From contig NC_041006.1 of NCBI RefSeq assembly GCF_004193775.1, positions 27,414,566 through 27,478,565 of the forward strand: a stretch of DNA of 64,000 nucleotides. The letters are read 5' to 3'. Source of the stretch: Glycine soja (taxonomy: Eukaryota; Streptophyta; Magnoliopsida; Fabales; Fabaceae). The notes under the pieces were generated by a model that was given only the letters and a program-made list of their open reading frames with translations, had not been told where the DNA came from and ran no database searches. Below are positions 12,301-23,905 of the stretch, piece by piece; the first letter of the stretch is position 1, and each line of letters begins with the position of its first letter. The position numbers were made by a program, and so were the translations under genes.

Positions 12301-12346
12301 GAAGGAAAAAAATATCAGATAGGATAGAACCTGTATCAATAGCCGA

Positions 12347-12359
12347 AGCTCTGATACCA
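12347..12359 (-). other. Primer binding site of the nested gypsy element
   Basis: On the - strand TGGTATCAGAGCT lies two bases after the 5' LTR. It is a perfect match to the initiator-methionine tRNA complement. Confidence 0.93.
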
Positions 12360-12361
12360 GA

Positions 12362-12837
12362 TGATGTGATCCTTATTAGGAGCAGATCGCTTGGTACAGG
12401 TCACAAAAATGAATGATGCCACTTCCAGAGTTGGAAGATAAGCCCAGGGTAGATGCCACAAGGGTCCAACCTTGATAAGTCCGAGATTGGTTCAACAAGG
12501 AACCCAGAGAGAAGTTCTCACAAAATACACATGTATTTTCTCAAAAATGTCAAAAGTCCTTTTCTTGAAAGTGAGTTCAATACATATAGTGTAGCTAAGG
12601 TGCAGCTAAAAACACACCAATTTTATTTAATTAAAATTACAAAAAAAATAGAAAAATATTTGACATGGGCCTTTAGCAACAATCAAGATTCTTGGTAGTG
12701 CCTCTAGGCCTTCATCCTTCTCCACTTGGGCCTTATCAAGTATGGCTAATACCATTTGTTGGAGGGTATCCTCTGACTATTTGGTCCTACTCCTGGTCAT
12801 AGGTCCCTGTATTTGGGCATCTTTGGGATTCTCATCA
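12362..12837 (-). repeat. 5' LTR of the nested gypsy element (476 bp)
   Basis: It pairs with 6490-6981. The + strand end, CTCATCA, abuts the CAAGG duplication. Confidence 0.93.
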
Positions 12838-12842
12838 CAAGG
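12838..12842. repeat. Right TSD (CAAGG) of the nested gypsy element
   Basis: It matches 6485-6489. Confidence 0.92.
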
Positions 12843-13269
12843 TCAAAGTATGGAAGTATCCAACTTGCAAAAGTTGGGGCAGAAAATGTGTCAGGTTTAC
12901 ATAGTTTCTTTGACTATTGCCAACACATGATTGAGCTAATAACTTACATAATTAGGAATCGCTGATGAGCCCGTGTTTTATTTCCAGTTGCACTTTGACT
13001 CTAACGGGGTGTAATGAACAATGTTGTTTTAATGAAAATTAGAGTTGATTTGACCCTATGTTCTATTGAGTGTCCTGTGTAAAATTCACAATACTTCAAC
13101 AACTTATCATTTACATGCATTCATGCTTATTTGTTTTTCCACATTGCTCAGTACATTTTTTCCTTGAAATAAGAAAAAAAGTAATCATTGTGCTAAGAAG
13201 AAACGACTATGCTTTACGGCACCCATACCAGACGCATGCCAAGACTAAGATAATGAGCGACAAGAGTAG

Positions 13270-13960
13270 ATGAAGGCCGATATGGAGGCCATGAAGGGGA
13301 AAATGACAACAATGATGGAAGTAATGATAAGCATAAACAAGATGATGAAGGAGGTGTGTGAGGATTTCAAGATCCAACACCATGATTCGGCACCTTATCG
13401 GTCCAAGATGAACGGTGCAGTTGAGGCCGCCAATAAGAATATCAAGAAGATCATTCAAAAGATGACAATGACATACAGAGACTGGCACAAAATTTTGTTG
13501 TTCGTATGACACGATTATCAAACTTCTGGGCACAATTCTATTGGGGCAACCCTGTTTTCGTGGGTGTATAGGATGGAAGTTGTCCTCCCTTTCGAAGTAG
13601 AGATTCCTTCTTTGAGGGTTCTATCGGAAGCGGAGTTGGAGGAGGTGGAATGGGCCCATGCATGTTTTGATCGGTTGAATCTTATTGAGGGAAAAATATC
13701 GGATGCTATGAGTCATGGGAAATAAATAAGAGTGAAGAATGCTTTCGACAATAAGGGTGTGCTCGTGTAAATTCAATAAGGGAGACTTTGTTTTGAAGAA
13801 GGTGTCACATGTTCAGAAAGATCTATGAGGGAAACAGGTCTCAAACTATGAATGACCTTTTATGGTGAAGAAAGCTTTCTCAGATGGAGCATTGATACTT
13901 ACAAACATGGATGGTGAAGAGCTGTCTTCGCCTGTGAATTTTGATGACGTCAAGTGATAC
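13270..13960 (+). pseudogene. Tat-like gag start fused to integrase end
   Basis: The first 30 or so residues, with MKADMEAMKGKMTTMMEVM, resemble the methionine-rich start of Tat/Ogre gag. Directly afterwards the same frame reads integrase: HHDSAPYRSKMNGAVEAANK and then YRDWHKILLFV. After a stop at 13507 the integrase homology continues with ATLFSWVYRMEVVLPFEVE, LNLIEGKI and, less clearly, to about 13960. Everything normally between gag and the integrase core (rest of gag, protease, RT, RNase H) is missing. The fusion is therefore an internal deletion. It is not translatable as a working protein. Confidence 0.8.
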
Positions 13961-16040
13961 TATGCATGATGCTTGGGGCAGTTTAAAGGTTCGCTGCTGG
14001 ACATTCCAGGGACACATTAGGATTTTCATGTTGATGCTATCGAAACTCTAATAATATGGATGAATTTGATGCCATCATCTCTCATTCTCTTATGATTTAA
14101 CTTTCACTGGAATATGCATGTACGTCGTTGGTTTGTTTGCTCGTGTGACCTACGCTTCGGAGTTGATCTCCAAGTCTGCCCAATCAGAGATGGTGCATTC
14201 TACACATTTGGTGAGGGTGTTGTATGCGACGAGTAAAGTTGAATAAACATTTGAGTGACTGTGTTTCAAATCAATAATTAATAAGTATAGACATTCATGC
14301 GAACTCATCTTATCTTTCTTAAAAGTTGTATTAAAAAAACTTGTGAAGAGCAAGAGTCATTTGGCTTAATCTGTCAACTGAAAATCCTTTAAATATTTAT
14401 TGTCCTTGAAAATTCTCTTTTGAGAACCTGTACAGTTTCTTTCATTTCTTCTTGTTACAAGGCATGACAAATGACAGCAGCAGATACCTTTGAACCCTAC
14501 ACTTGGGCAATGACAACACCAGGCATGAGCTTTAAGCAAACTAGGGGGCAGATAATAAGTTCTCGCCCGATAGGTTGAAAACCCAAAAGGGCGGCCTAGG
14601 CAAAAGTTAGGGTAATAATAAAAAAAAGAAAAAAACAATCAGGAGTGTGTTTATCAAAGGTTTTGGTCTTTAGTCAAGATTTGAAATGACACATGGTCAT
14701 GTTTCTTCACCCCAAACACTAATTTATCCTTTGTTACCCCCTCTGAGCTGAAGTATAATTGTTTTCTTAAAAAAAAACCGAGTAGGAACCACTGCTAAAC
14801 TGGCGGAAAGAGCAATGCAAACAACACATGCATGAGGTTTACTATGCTCTAGGTTGGGCAACAATGATATATATATATATATATATATATAAAATCCGCC
14901 AGAGGCGAGCACAACAAAAGGAGACAAAAGATCTCCAAATTTTACAAGGAAGACACAAAGGTGCAATAAGGATTAATGTAGACAAATGGAGTAGAGCCCA
15001 ACACAAAAAGTTGAAATGAATAAAAGTACAAGCAAGGCTCTCAAGGTTCTTACTCAATATAACCCTTAAACACTCTTTGAGCCTCTTTGATCCTTTATTT
15101 CATAGCCCTCTTACCCCCTGACCATGTTACATACCCAATAAAGCCCATGTTAATCAAGGAATGACTAATTTTGCTTTTGAGTTTGGATTCTGAAATGGAA
15201 CCCGCACACGCTTATGATTGTTAAAAAAATGAAGAAGAAGCCTCGAGGTTTGCACTTGCACATTTCGACTAGGAACTCATGGAAGGTGCCCAAAGACAAT
15301 TGTGATAGTAGGGTACATCTAATGTTAGTCACTCACGCAAACTCCCTAGGATTCCTTTCGAATCCAAGGGTAGTCTTTGTTATATAAATTCTTTTAGGAT
15401 CAACCCATCTCATCAAGCATCGACAGGATTGACAGATCCATGGCATGCCTCTATGATCTTAAATTAGGAAAGTTTCACTTTGTCATATACCAAAGTGTAA
15501 CAATCCATTGCCATCCTTCAATGGTGCACACGGTTGGTCCCAAAGCCTCACATTTCCTTGTTGTGCAGAATAATCGAAGTTTTTTTAAAAACAAAAAGAA
15601 AGGTACAAACCCTAGGACCAATATTTTATTTGATTGATTAAATGTCAAATGGCTCCACTGTCATCATCCAAAATTGTCAAGTGATTAAATCAAACAAAAC
15701 ATACACTCTGAGGGAGTCTCTGAAGGGATCTGCAAAAGATAGGATGAGGTTACATGAATTATCACATCTTTCAGAAAGGGACAGTCAATCTGTGTTTTTC
15801 ACAAGAAAAATAATCACAAAAAGAAGGAAAAAAATGTCATGAGCATTGCACAGTTTTCATGATTCAAAACCTTTTGCATTGCATTGCTAGATACAAAACC
15901 TACATTTAATGCATTCCAAAACTCATATGTTGCATATCAAGCTATAAGTGCATAGATTTCTCTTTATATGCTAGTTTCCAAAATCCAATGTCCTATATTT
16001 TGAGTGGCCCTTTTAAAGAGTCAACCTCTTGCTTTCTTAT
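13961..16040 (+). other. Non-coding 3' region of the Tat-like element
   Basis: No coding homology is recognised. The region holds a (AT)12 microsatellite at 14867-14890. The short ORFs in it show no recognisable protein features. It leads into the minisatellite at about 16050. Confidence 0.55.
14867..14890. repeat. (AT)12 microsatellite
   Basis: Uninterrupted AT dinucleotides, followed by AAAA. Confidence 0.95.
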
Positions 16041-16049
16041 ATGCCAGAT

Positions 16050-17530
16050 TCCTCTATATTTATGTTTCATATGACTCAACGTGTTTGCCTTTATGTTCAT
16101 AGGACTCTACGTCCTTTGCCTTTATGTTTCACAGGACTCAACGTCCTCGTCTTTATGCTTTCAAAGAACTCAACGTCCTCGCCTTTATGTTTTCATCGGA
16201 CTCAACGTCCTCGTATTTATGTTTCACAGGACTTAACGTCCTCTGTCTTTATGTTTCCATAGGACTCAATGTCCTCTATTCTTATGTTTAATATGACTCA
16301 ACATCCTCTGTCTTTATGTTTAATAAGACTCAACGTCCTCTGTCTTTATGTTTCATTGGACTTAACGTCCTTTGCCTTTATGTCGATAGGACTCTACGTC
16401 CTTTGCTTTATGTTTCACAGGACTCAACGTCCTCGTCTTTATGCTTTCATAGAACTCAACATCCTCGCCTTTATGTTTTCATCAGACTCAACGTCTTCGT
16501 CTTTATGTTTCACAAGACTCAACGTCTTATGTCTTTATGTTTCCATAAGACTCAATGTCCTTTGTCCTTATGTTTCATAGGACTCAACGTCCTATGTCTT
16601 TATGTTTCATAGGACTCAACATCCTCTATCTTTATGTTTCATAGGACTCAATGTCCTCTGTCTTTATGTTTCATAGGACTCAACATCTTTTGTCTTTATG
16701 TTTCATAGGACTCAACGTCCTCGATTTTATGCTTTCATAGGACTCAACATCCTCGCCTTTATGTTTTCATAGGACTAAACATCCTTGTCTTTATGTTTCT
16801 GTAGGTCTCAACATCTTCTGTCTTTATATTTCATAGGACTCAACATCCTCTATCTTTATGTTTTCATAGGACTCAACGTCCTCTGTCTCTATGTTTCATA
16901 GGACTCAACATCCTTTGCCTTTATGTTTCGGAGGACTCAATGTCCCCGTCTTTATGCTTTTATAAGACTCAACATCCTCGCCTTTATGTTTTCATTAGAC
17001 TAAATGTCCTCGTCTTTATGTTTCACAGGACTCAACGTCCTCTGTCTTTATGTTTCCTGAGACTCAATGTCCTCTGTCTTTATGTATCATAGGACTCAAC
17101 ATTCTCTTTCTTTATGTTTCATAGGACTCAAGGTCCTCCATCTTTATGTTTTCATAGGACTCAACGTCCTCACCTTTAAGTTTCATAGGACTCAACGTCC
17201 TCTGTCTTTATGTTTCCTAAGACTCCATGTCCTCTGTCTTTATGTTTCATAGGACTCAACGTCCTCTGTCTTTATGTTTTCATAGGACTCAACATCTTAT
17301 GTCTTTATGTTTCATAGGACTCAACGTCCTCTGTCTTTATGTTTTCATAGGACTCATTGTCCTCATCTTTAAGTTTCATAAAACTCAACGTCCTCTATCT
17401 TTATATTTTCATAGGACTCAACGTCCTCCGCCTTTATGTTTCATAGGATTCAATGTTCTTTGTCTTCATATTTTCATAGGACTCAATGTCCTCTATCTTT
17501 ATGTTTCATAGGACTCACAATGCCCTCTAT
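16050..17530 (+). repeat. Minisatellite of about 32-34 bp, roughly 45 units
   Basis: The unit is close to TTTATGTTTCATAGGACT followed by CAACGTCCTCTGTC, with variants such as TTTTCATAGG and CTCGTC. The array lies between the integrase remnant and the 3' LTR of the Tat-like element. Tandem arrays in the 3' untranslated region are described for the Tat lineage and have been proposed as a source of satellites. The ORFs read across it (LNVLCLYVS-type proteins) are periodic artefacts. Confidence 0.95.
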
Positions 17531-17699
17531 CTTTTTGTTTCATGAGACTTATTTCCCTGCTTTGTCGTTGAACTCAAATTTCTTTATTTGTTGGTACACC
17601 AATTTCTATTTTTTTTCAAAGATTCTTCATTCTCATGTTGTGATCTTTCAATGAATCATCCGAACAAAATTAGTGTCTTTGTCTTTACTTATCTTTTAC

Positions 17700-20429
17700 T
17701 TTCAGACCTTAATTTTGTCCGAGTCCAAAAAAAAAGAAAGAAAAAATATAGAGAAAACAAAAAAAAAATGTATGAAAAATGAAAAAGAGAAAAAAGAAAA
17801 AAAGAAAGAACACGTGCAAAAGAAAAAAACAAGAAGAAAACGTGAAAAAAAAAAGAAAGGAAAAAAAAAAGAAAACGTAAAAGAGAAAAGAAGAAGAAAA
17901 AGAAGAAGAAGAAGAAGAAGAAAAGAAAGAAAACGTGCAATAACAAAAAAAGAAAGAAAGCAAAAAAAAGAGAAAAAAATGTATATTGTGTGACCTATTG
18001 GGTCTCAAAGGGATTCCATTAGGTCAAGAGAGAGAGAGGACAATGCATAAAAAGCGAAAAAGGAAGGTCTCTGAAAATTAATGCACAGAGCAATGCAGAT
18101 CCTGAGGAAGTAAATTAGACTAATTACATTGTGTCATTTGGCCACAACGTCAGAGAAGAAAGAGGGATCACCAGGTAACCCCTCATTCCCTCACTCTCTC
18201 ACGTTTCTTCTCCTTATTTCTCTCTTCTTCTTCCTCTTCTTCGTTTTTCTTCTACTTCTCCTACAAAGCCTCGCCGTTTGTCTCATCGGTGAACTCCATG
18301 GTCGTTGGCGAGATCTGTACATGATGATATCGTTATTTTCTTTGTGTTTTCGCATTCTGTCATCCTTCTCTTCTTTTTCTTTTATTCCTTCTTTCATTTT
18401 CCGATGAAGCTAGAACGCCACCACCGTGGGCCACTTCGACTCCACCACTATAGTCGTCGTCCTCATGGCGGCCTCACGTCACGACGCCATGCTCTAGTGG
18501 CGTCGGGGAGGTGCACCACCCTCTGTGGTGGCTTCTCCTATTGCGGCGTCATTTTGGGGGCTAGGTCATCTAGGGTTGTTTCAACCTTGATGCCTAAATG
18601 CGGGTTGGGCCGAGTCACCCTGACCCCGATCCAACCCAACCCTAAAAAAACCAAAAGTGTAAAAAAAAAAAAAAACAACAACAATTGTTGTTTACACCAC
18701 ATTTTTATTACATGCACCCTTTTTTTCATTTCGGCTGTAGCCCATTTTTGCAAAATCTAAAATAAGATGGAAATGCTAATCACACCATGTTTTTTCATAC
18801 ATGCACTTTTTTGTTTTTGGCCTACCCCATTTTTGCGAAGTCTGAAATAAAATGAACACAATTATTTACACTCCTTTTCTTAACAAATGCACCTTTTTCA
18901 TTTTGGGTCCAACCCGTTTTTTTTAGAAGTCTGAAACAAAATAAAACTGATGGTTACACCCTCTTCTTTATATGTGCACCCCTGCCACTTAGGATGATGA
19001 CTAGACCCGCCATGTCAGCACTATGTCAGTGTTGACTAAGTCCAAGTCAACCCTTTGACTTTGAAAATAAAAATAATAATAATTATACATATTAGTGAAT
19101 AACTCTTTATTTTATTGTATTTTTTATTATCTCTATCGTTTATTCTTGAATGTAATTTTTTTTTATCATAGCTTGTTAGTTATTATCTCTTCTTTATATG
19201 TGCACCCCTGTCACTTAGGATGGTGACTAGACCCGCCATGTCAGCACTCTGTCAGTGTTGACTAAGTCCAAGTCAACCCTTTGACTTTGAAAATAAAAAA
19301 TAATAATAATTATACATATTAGTGAATAACTCTTTATTGTATTGTATTTCTTTAGTATCTCTATTGTTTATTCTTGAATGCGATTTTTTTATCATAGCTT
19401 GTTAATTAGCTTAATTAATATTGTATTGTAAATATCTCGTTATTTATCTTTTTTTCCCACGTTTCAATCTCACATCTTTAATTACTAAGTGTACTCTCAC
19501 TTCTATTATATCCCTTTTCCATTTCCATTCTATTTATATGATTTCGTAGCATTATGTCAAATATTTATTTATTTTTGCAAATCCGCATTAACATTCTTTA
19601 TTACTCGTTTATTGATTTCGTGCACTCCATGCTGCTTCTCCGACTTTCTTGGTGGTGTTTCAATAACGTGAGTAAATTTTGTTAATGACATGTTGGGTCT
19701 CCGACTTGCTTGAGTTTTCAAAGTTTACCACAAAACTATAAAAATTGTAACCTTCTCAAATAAATAATCTCTCAATGTTACACGCACTCCATGCTGGGTC
19801 TCTGACTTGCTTGGTAGTATTTCAATAGTGTGTGAGTAAATTTTGTAAATATCATGTTGGGTCTTCGACTTGCTTGACTTCACAAAGTTTACCACAAAAC
19901 AAAAATATTTCAAAAAAAAATAATAAAATAAAATCAACTCAACACACAAACTATTTTTCTACAAAGAACTACGTAAGTTTGATTTTCTTATTACACTTAG
20001 GAATACATAGGAGCGAGGGCAATTTCCTTGTCGACCCAAAAATAAACTAAAAAAATAAAATCCTTTTTTAAAAAAAATAATAAAAATTTGATTTCCTTTT
20101 CTAAATAAAAAAATAATATAACAAAATATAATTTATGTTTTCACTGGAAGATAAATAATTAAAAGTTACTTTATTTTTTAGCGCACTCGATTAAAGGTTG
20201 TCATTTTCATGACGGACACGTGAGCTGCTAACACCTTCCCTGTGCGTAAACGACTCCTGAATCCTTTTTTTTCCAATCGTAGACCATTCCTTATCTTTTT
20301 GGTTTTTCCAAAGTTTTCCGTAAATAAATGTTGGTGGCGACTTGCCAAGTTTTCCATTTTTTTTTGGAAAACAATTTTTTTATCTAATATATTTTATTTT
20401 GTCGTCCCGTCGTGGCCCATGTTGCGACA
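17700..20429 (+). repeat. 3' LTR of the Tat-like element (2730 bp)
   Basis: It pairs with 2673-5161 and ends GTTGCGACA before CTACT. The first bases (TTTCAGAC) have lost the TG of the left copy (TGTCAGAC). It is about 240 bp longer than the 5' LTR, mainly because of the tandem duplication at 18965-19416. Confidence 0.9.
18965..19416 (+). repeat. 226-bp tandem duplication present only in the 3' LTR
   Basis: TCTTTATATGTGCACCCCTG begins at 18965 and again at 19191. Both copies run through GACTAGACCCGCCATGTCAG and TTTGACTTTGAAAATAAA. The 5' LTR has a single copy, from about 3935. Confidence 0.88.
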
Positions 20430-20434
20430 CTACT
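20430..20434. repeat. Right TSD (CTACT) of the Tat-like insertion
   Basis: It matches 2668-2672. Sirevirus integrase coding resumes at the next base. Confidence 0.93.
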
Positions 20435-20864
20435 TCAAAACCCCTTGAACTACTTCACATTGATTTATTTGGTCCCTTAAGAACTATGAGGTTAGGTGGA
20501 AATTACTATAGCTTGGTAATAGTGGATGATTACTCAAGGTTTACTTGGACCTTGTTTTTGAAAACCAAAAATGAAGCTTTTGATGTTTTTCGCAAACTTA
20601 CCAAGGTGATTCAAAATGAAAAAGGTCTCAACATTTTTTCAATTAGCAGTGATCATGGAGGTGAGTTTCAAAATGAGTCCTATGAAAACTTTTGTGAAGA
20701 AAATGGAATTCACCATAAATTTTCAACCCCAAGAACACCTCAACAGAATGGTGTTGTGGAGAGGAAAATAGATCTCTTGAAGAAGGTGCTAGAACCCTTC
20801 TAAATGAAACAAGGTTACCTAAGTACTTTTGGGCAGATGTTGTACATACTATTAGTTACACCTT
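20435..20864 (+). pseudogene. pol: Sirevirus pol, part 2: integrase core
   Basis: The reading frame carries PLELLHIDLFGPLRT with the first catalytic aspartate, IVDDYSRFTWTLFLKTKNEA, SISSDHGGEFQNESY with the second, and STPRTPQQNGVVERK with the catalytic glutamate. A frameshift follows ERKI. FWADVVHTISYTLN can still be read up to the insertion of the next element at 20870. The usual residue before SDHGGEF is arginine; serine is seen here. Confidence 0.92.
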
Positions 20865-21514
20865 GAACATGTAGAAGCAAGCTTCATGATGATGAATCAA
20901 GTTGATTTAAGAAATTTTGATAATGACAAAGATGTTGACAAAAAGCCCAAAGAATGATTTCAAGATTAAATCAAGAACAAATTCAAGAATCAAGAAAAGT
21001 TTGATTTCAAGATTCAAGAAAAGATGAATTCAGGTTCCAAGAGAAGAAATCAAGAAGACTTCACAAGGGAAGCATTGAAAAGATTTTTCAAAAAACAAAC
21101 ATAGCACAGTTTTGTTTTTCAAAAGAATTTTCACAAAATTTTCTAAGTTACCAGAGTTTTTACTCTCTGGTAATCGATTACCAGTTTCCTGTAATCGATT
21201 ACCAGTGGCAAAGTTTGATTTCAAAAGCTTTTAACTGAATTTACAATGTTACAATTGATTTCAAAATGGTGTAATCAATTACAAGATATTGGTAATCAAT
21301 TACCAGTGCATCTGAACGTTGGAATTCAAATTCAATTGTGAAGAGTCACATCCTTTCATAAAAAGCTTTGTGTAATCGATTACAAGGATTTGGTAATCGA
21401 TTACCAGTGACAAGTTCTGAACAAAAATCAAAAGATGTAACTCTTCCAATGATTTTCAGGTTTTTCTAAAGGTTATAACTCTTCCAATGGTTTTCCTGAC
21501 TAGACTTGAAGAGT

Positions 21515-21521
21515 CTATAAA
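21515..21521 (+). promoter_or_regulatory. Probable TATA box of solo LTR A
   Basis: TATAAAA in the context GAGTCTATAAAAGCAA. The equivalent in solo LTR B is at 24637-24643. It places the repeats and hairpins downstream within the presumed transcript. Confidence 0.65.
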
Positions 21522-21734
21522 AGCAATACCTTGATTTACATTTGAAGAGCACTTACAATACATACAACCTTTACAAACAACTTTTCCACATATTCTTTTA
21601 CAACCTTTGAATCTCTTTGAACTTCTTCTTCTTCTTCTTCCTTTGCAAAAAGCTTTCTAAAGTTTTCTGGTTTTCCAAACCTTGAAAACAAAAGTGTGCT
21701 ATTCATCCTTTTCATTCCCTTCTCCCTTTGCCAA

Positions 21735-21950
21735 AAAGAATTCGCCAAGGACTAACCGTCTGAATTCTTTTTGTGTCTCTCTTCTCCCTTTTCCAAAAGA
21801 ACAAAGGACTAACCGCCTGAATTCTTTTGTGTCTCCCTTCTCCCTTGTCAAAGAATTCAAAACGACACAGTCTGAGAATTCTTTTGATTCTTCCCTTTCC
21901 CATAAACAAAAGATTTCAAAGGACTAACTGCCTGAGAACTTTGTCTTAAC
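21735..21950 (+). repeat. About 4 imperfect repeats with GGACTAACCGCCTGA
   Basis: The unit, about 45 to 65 bp, carries AAAGGACTAACCGCCTGA followed by ATTCTTTTGTGTCTC and CTTCTCCCTT. Solo LTR B has the matching series at about 24830-25090. ORFs here on both strands are artefacts of the repeat. Confidence 0.75.
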
Positions 21951-21951
21951 A

Positions 21952-22109
21952 CATTGGAGGGTACATCCTTTGTGGTACAAGTAGAGGGTACATCTACTTG
22001 GGTTGTTGTAACTGAGAACAAAAGAGGGTACATCTCTTGTGGATCAGTTCAAGTGAAGGGTACATCCACTTGGTTGTTCAAAGAGAACAAGGGAGGGTAC
22101 ATCCCTTGT
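21952..22109 (+). repeat. Series of five short hairpins with a GGGTACA loop (LTR A)
   Basis: Each unit is about 23 nt, 8 + 7 + 8, spaced about 32 to 37 nt. Arms are ACATTGGA/TCCTTTGT (weak, 6 of 8 pairs), CAAGTAGA/TCTACTTG, ACAAAAGA/TCTCTTGT (7 of 8), CAAGTGAA/TCCACTTG (7 of 8) and ACAAGGGA/TCCCTTGT. The loop is constant while the arms differ. All lie about 430-590 nt after the TATA box, so they would be in the RNA leader. Confidence 0.75.
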
Positions 22110-22202
22110 GGATCTTTGCTAGTAAAGGATTTTACAAGGTTGAAAAGAAATCTCAAGGACCGCATGTCGCTTGGGAACTGGATGTAGGCACGGATTGTTG
22201 CC

Positions 22203-22215
22203 GAACCAGTATAAA
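22203..22215 (+). promoter_or_regulatory. GAACCAGTATAAA motif, LTR A
   Basis: The same 13 bases are found in LTR B (25341), LTR C (36081) and the Sirevirus 3' LTR (29630), each roughly 230 to 310 bases before the LTR end. The role is unknown. Confidence 0.7.
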
Positions 22216-22435
22216 ACTCTTGTGTTTGTCTTCTTCTTCCCTACACTCTTTAATTTCCGTTGTGCACTTTAATTATCGCTTTTACTTTTGGTTAAGTTTA
22301 TATTTTTATTCTTTACTTTCTTAACATTATAGTAAAAGCCTAAGAATGGTAGATTTTTAGTTAGTAAAGGTTCGTTAATAATTAATTCAACCCCCCCTTC
22401 TTAATTATTCCGAGGCCACTTGATCCAACAGAACA

Positions 22436-23900
22436 GAGTACTTATTAAACCTATTTTGAAGAAAAATCCTTATGAATTGTATAAGGGAAGAAAACCAAAC
22501 ATCTCACACGTGAGAGTTTTTGGTTGCAAGTGTTTCGTTTTAAATAACGGTAAAGACTCTATTGGCAAACTTAATGCAAAGGCCGACAAGGCTATCTTTT
22601 TTGGTTATTCATTTCATAGTAAGGCATATAGAGTATTCAATAAAAGAACTTTTACTGTTGAAGAATCTGTACATGTGGTTTGTGATGAAACTAATTCTAT
22701 TATTCAAGAAAATTCTTTCGAAAAAGATGCAGGTTTTCAGGAAAAGAATTCTGCTCTTGAAGATGACATCAAGGCTGAAGAACTTGAGCAAAGCAAAGAT
22801 ATATCTACAACAATGCCTAGAGAATTTCCTAGAGAGTTGAAAACTTAGAAAGATATCTCCTTAGACAACATAATTGGAGAAATCTCAAAGGGTATTTCTA
22901 CACACTCTAGACTTAGAATTCTATGTAACAACATGGCTTTTGTTTCTCAAGTTGAACTAAGAAACATTGATGAAGCCTTGTGTGATGAAAATTGGTTAAT
23001 GGCAATGCATGAAAAGTTGAACCAGTTTAAGAGAAATGATGTATGGGATTTAGTTCCTAAACCAACCTCTCACAAGTCAATCAGAACCAAATGGGTATTT
23101 CGAAGAAAACTTGATGAATCCAACATCATAGTAAGGAATAATGAAAGATTGTTTGCAAAAGGATACAACCAAGAAGAAGGAATCGACTATGATGAAACCT
23201 ACGCTCCAGTTGCAAGGTTAGAAGCTATAAGATTGCTACTTGCATTTGCTTGTATTATGAATTTTAGACATTTTCATATGAATGTAAAAAGCGCATTCCT
23301 CAATGGACACATCGAAGAAGAAGTATATGTAGACCAACCACCTGGGTTTGTGGATTATGAACATCCTAACCATGTCTACAAACTGAAAAAGGCTCTATAT
23401 GGTTTGAAGAAAGCACCAAGGTCATGGTATGATAGATTGAGCAGTTTTTTAATTGAACAATCTTTCACTAATGGTCAGGTTGACAAAACTTTGTTTATTA
23501 AGAAAGCAAACAATGATTTGTTAATTGTTCAAAATATATGTTGATGATATTATATTTGGCTCTACTAATGAAACCTTGTGCAAGGAATTTTCATATTGTA
23601 TGCAGAAAGAATTTGAAATGTCTATGATGGGAGAATTAAATTTCTTTCTAGGACTCCAAATCAAGCAATTGAAACATGAAACCTTCCTCAGTCAAACCAA
23701 ATATTGCATAGAATTGATAAAGAAATTTGGTATGGAAAAATGCAAAGAAACATCTACTCCTATGGCTACATCAACCTACCTTGACTTAGTGAGAAAGGTT
23801 AATTAGTGGATGAATCAAGATATAGAGGTATGATTGGATCACTTCTCTACCTAGCTGCGAATAGACTGGATATCATGCTAAGCATTTGGTTATGTGCAAG
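22436..23900 (+). pseudogene. pol: Sirevirus pol, part 3: integrase C-terminus and reverse transcriptase
   Basis: Coding resumes directly after the GAACA copy with PYELYKGRKPNISHVRVFGC, then KAIFFGYSFHSKAYRVFNKR. After a stop at 22846 comes [46 protein letters not shown] and [19 protein letters not shown]. The first RT catalytic aspartate (normally DVKSAFLNG) is asparagine. A frameshift at about 23530 precedes the active site [10 protein letters not shown], and QIKQLKHETFLSQTKY follows. Coding is cut at 23900 by solo LTR B. Confidence 0.92.
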
Positions 23901-23905
23901 ATACC

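Larger units (their letters stand above)
6490..12837 (-). mobile_element. Ty3/gypsy retrotransposon, complete in structure, coding broken
   Basis: LTRs at 12362-12837 (5') and 6490-6981 (3') begin TGATGTGATCC and end CTCATCA as written on the + strand. A methionine-tRNA primer site lies next to the 5' LTR, and a polypurine tract lies next to the 3' LTR. Between them, reading leftwards, are gag, protease, RT, RNase H and integrase, the Ty3/gypsy order. Stops and frameshifts occur in every gene. It sits in the leader of the Tat-like element, so it is younger than that element. Confidence 0.94.
2673..20429 (+). mobile_element. Tat/Ogre-like Ty3/gypsy element, internally deleted, holding a nested gypsy element
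   Basis: It starts TGTCAGAC and ends GCGACA between CTACT duplications. Its LTRs are very long (2673-5161 and 17700-20429). A TGGCGACTCCACTGGGG primer site follows the left LTR, and a large tandem-repeat block lies before the right LTR. Long LTRs, this primer type and a repeat-rich 3' region are features of the Tat lineage. Almost all of gag-pol is gone; only a gag start joined to an integrase end remains (13270-13960). Net length without the nested element is about 11.4 kb. Confidence 0.9.
20870..22430 (+). mobile_element. Solo LTR A (1561 bp)
   Basis: It begins TGTAGAAGC and ends GATCCAACA between two GAACA copies (20865-20869 and 22431-22435). There is no second LTR, primer site or coding region. 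A solo LTR left by recombination between the two LTRs of a full element is the simple explanation. It has GGTAATCGATTACC motifs in its first third, a TATAAAA box at about 21515, then TTCGCCAAGGACTAACC-type repeats and a hairpin series. It is the same family as solo LTR B. The end CAACCCCCCCTTCTTAATTA resembles Sirevirus LTR ends. Confidence 0.93.

Noticed and set aside
12076..12339. Cys/Phe-rich - strand ORF
   Set aside because: It reads the short repeats of the gypsy leader and has no domain.
16029..17511. Series of ORFs of the type LNVLCLYVS
   Set aside because: They are translations of the minisatellite.
16050..17530. CRISPR-like array
   Set aside because: Units are contiguous with no unique spacers, and this is a plant nuclear genome.
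17689..18008. Phenylalanine-rich - strand ORFs
   Set aside because: Complement of the purine tract in the 3' LTR.
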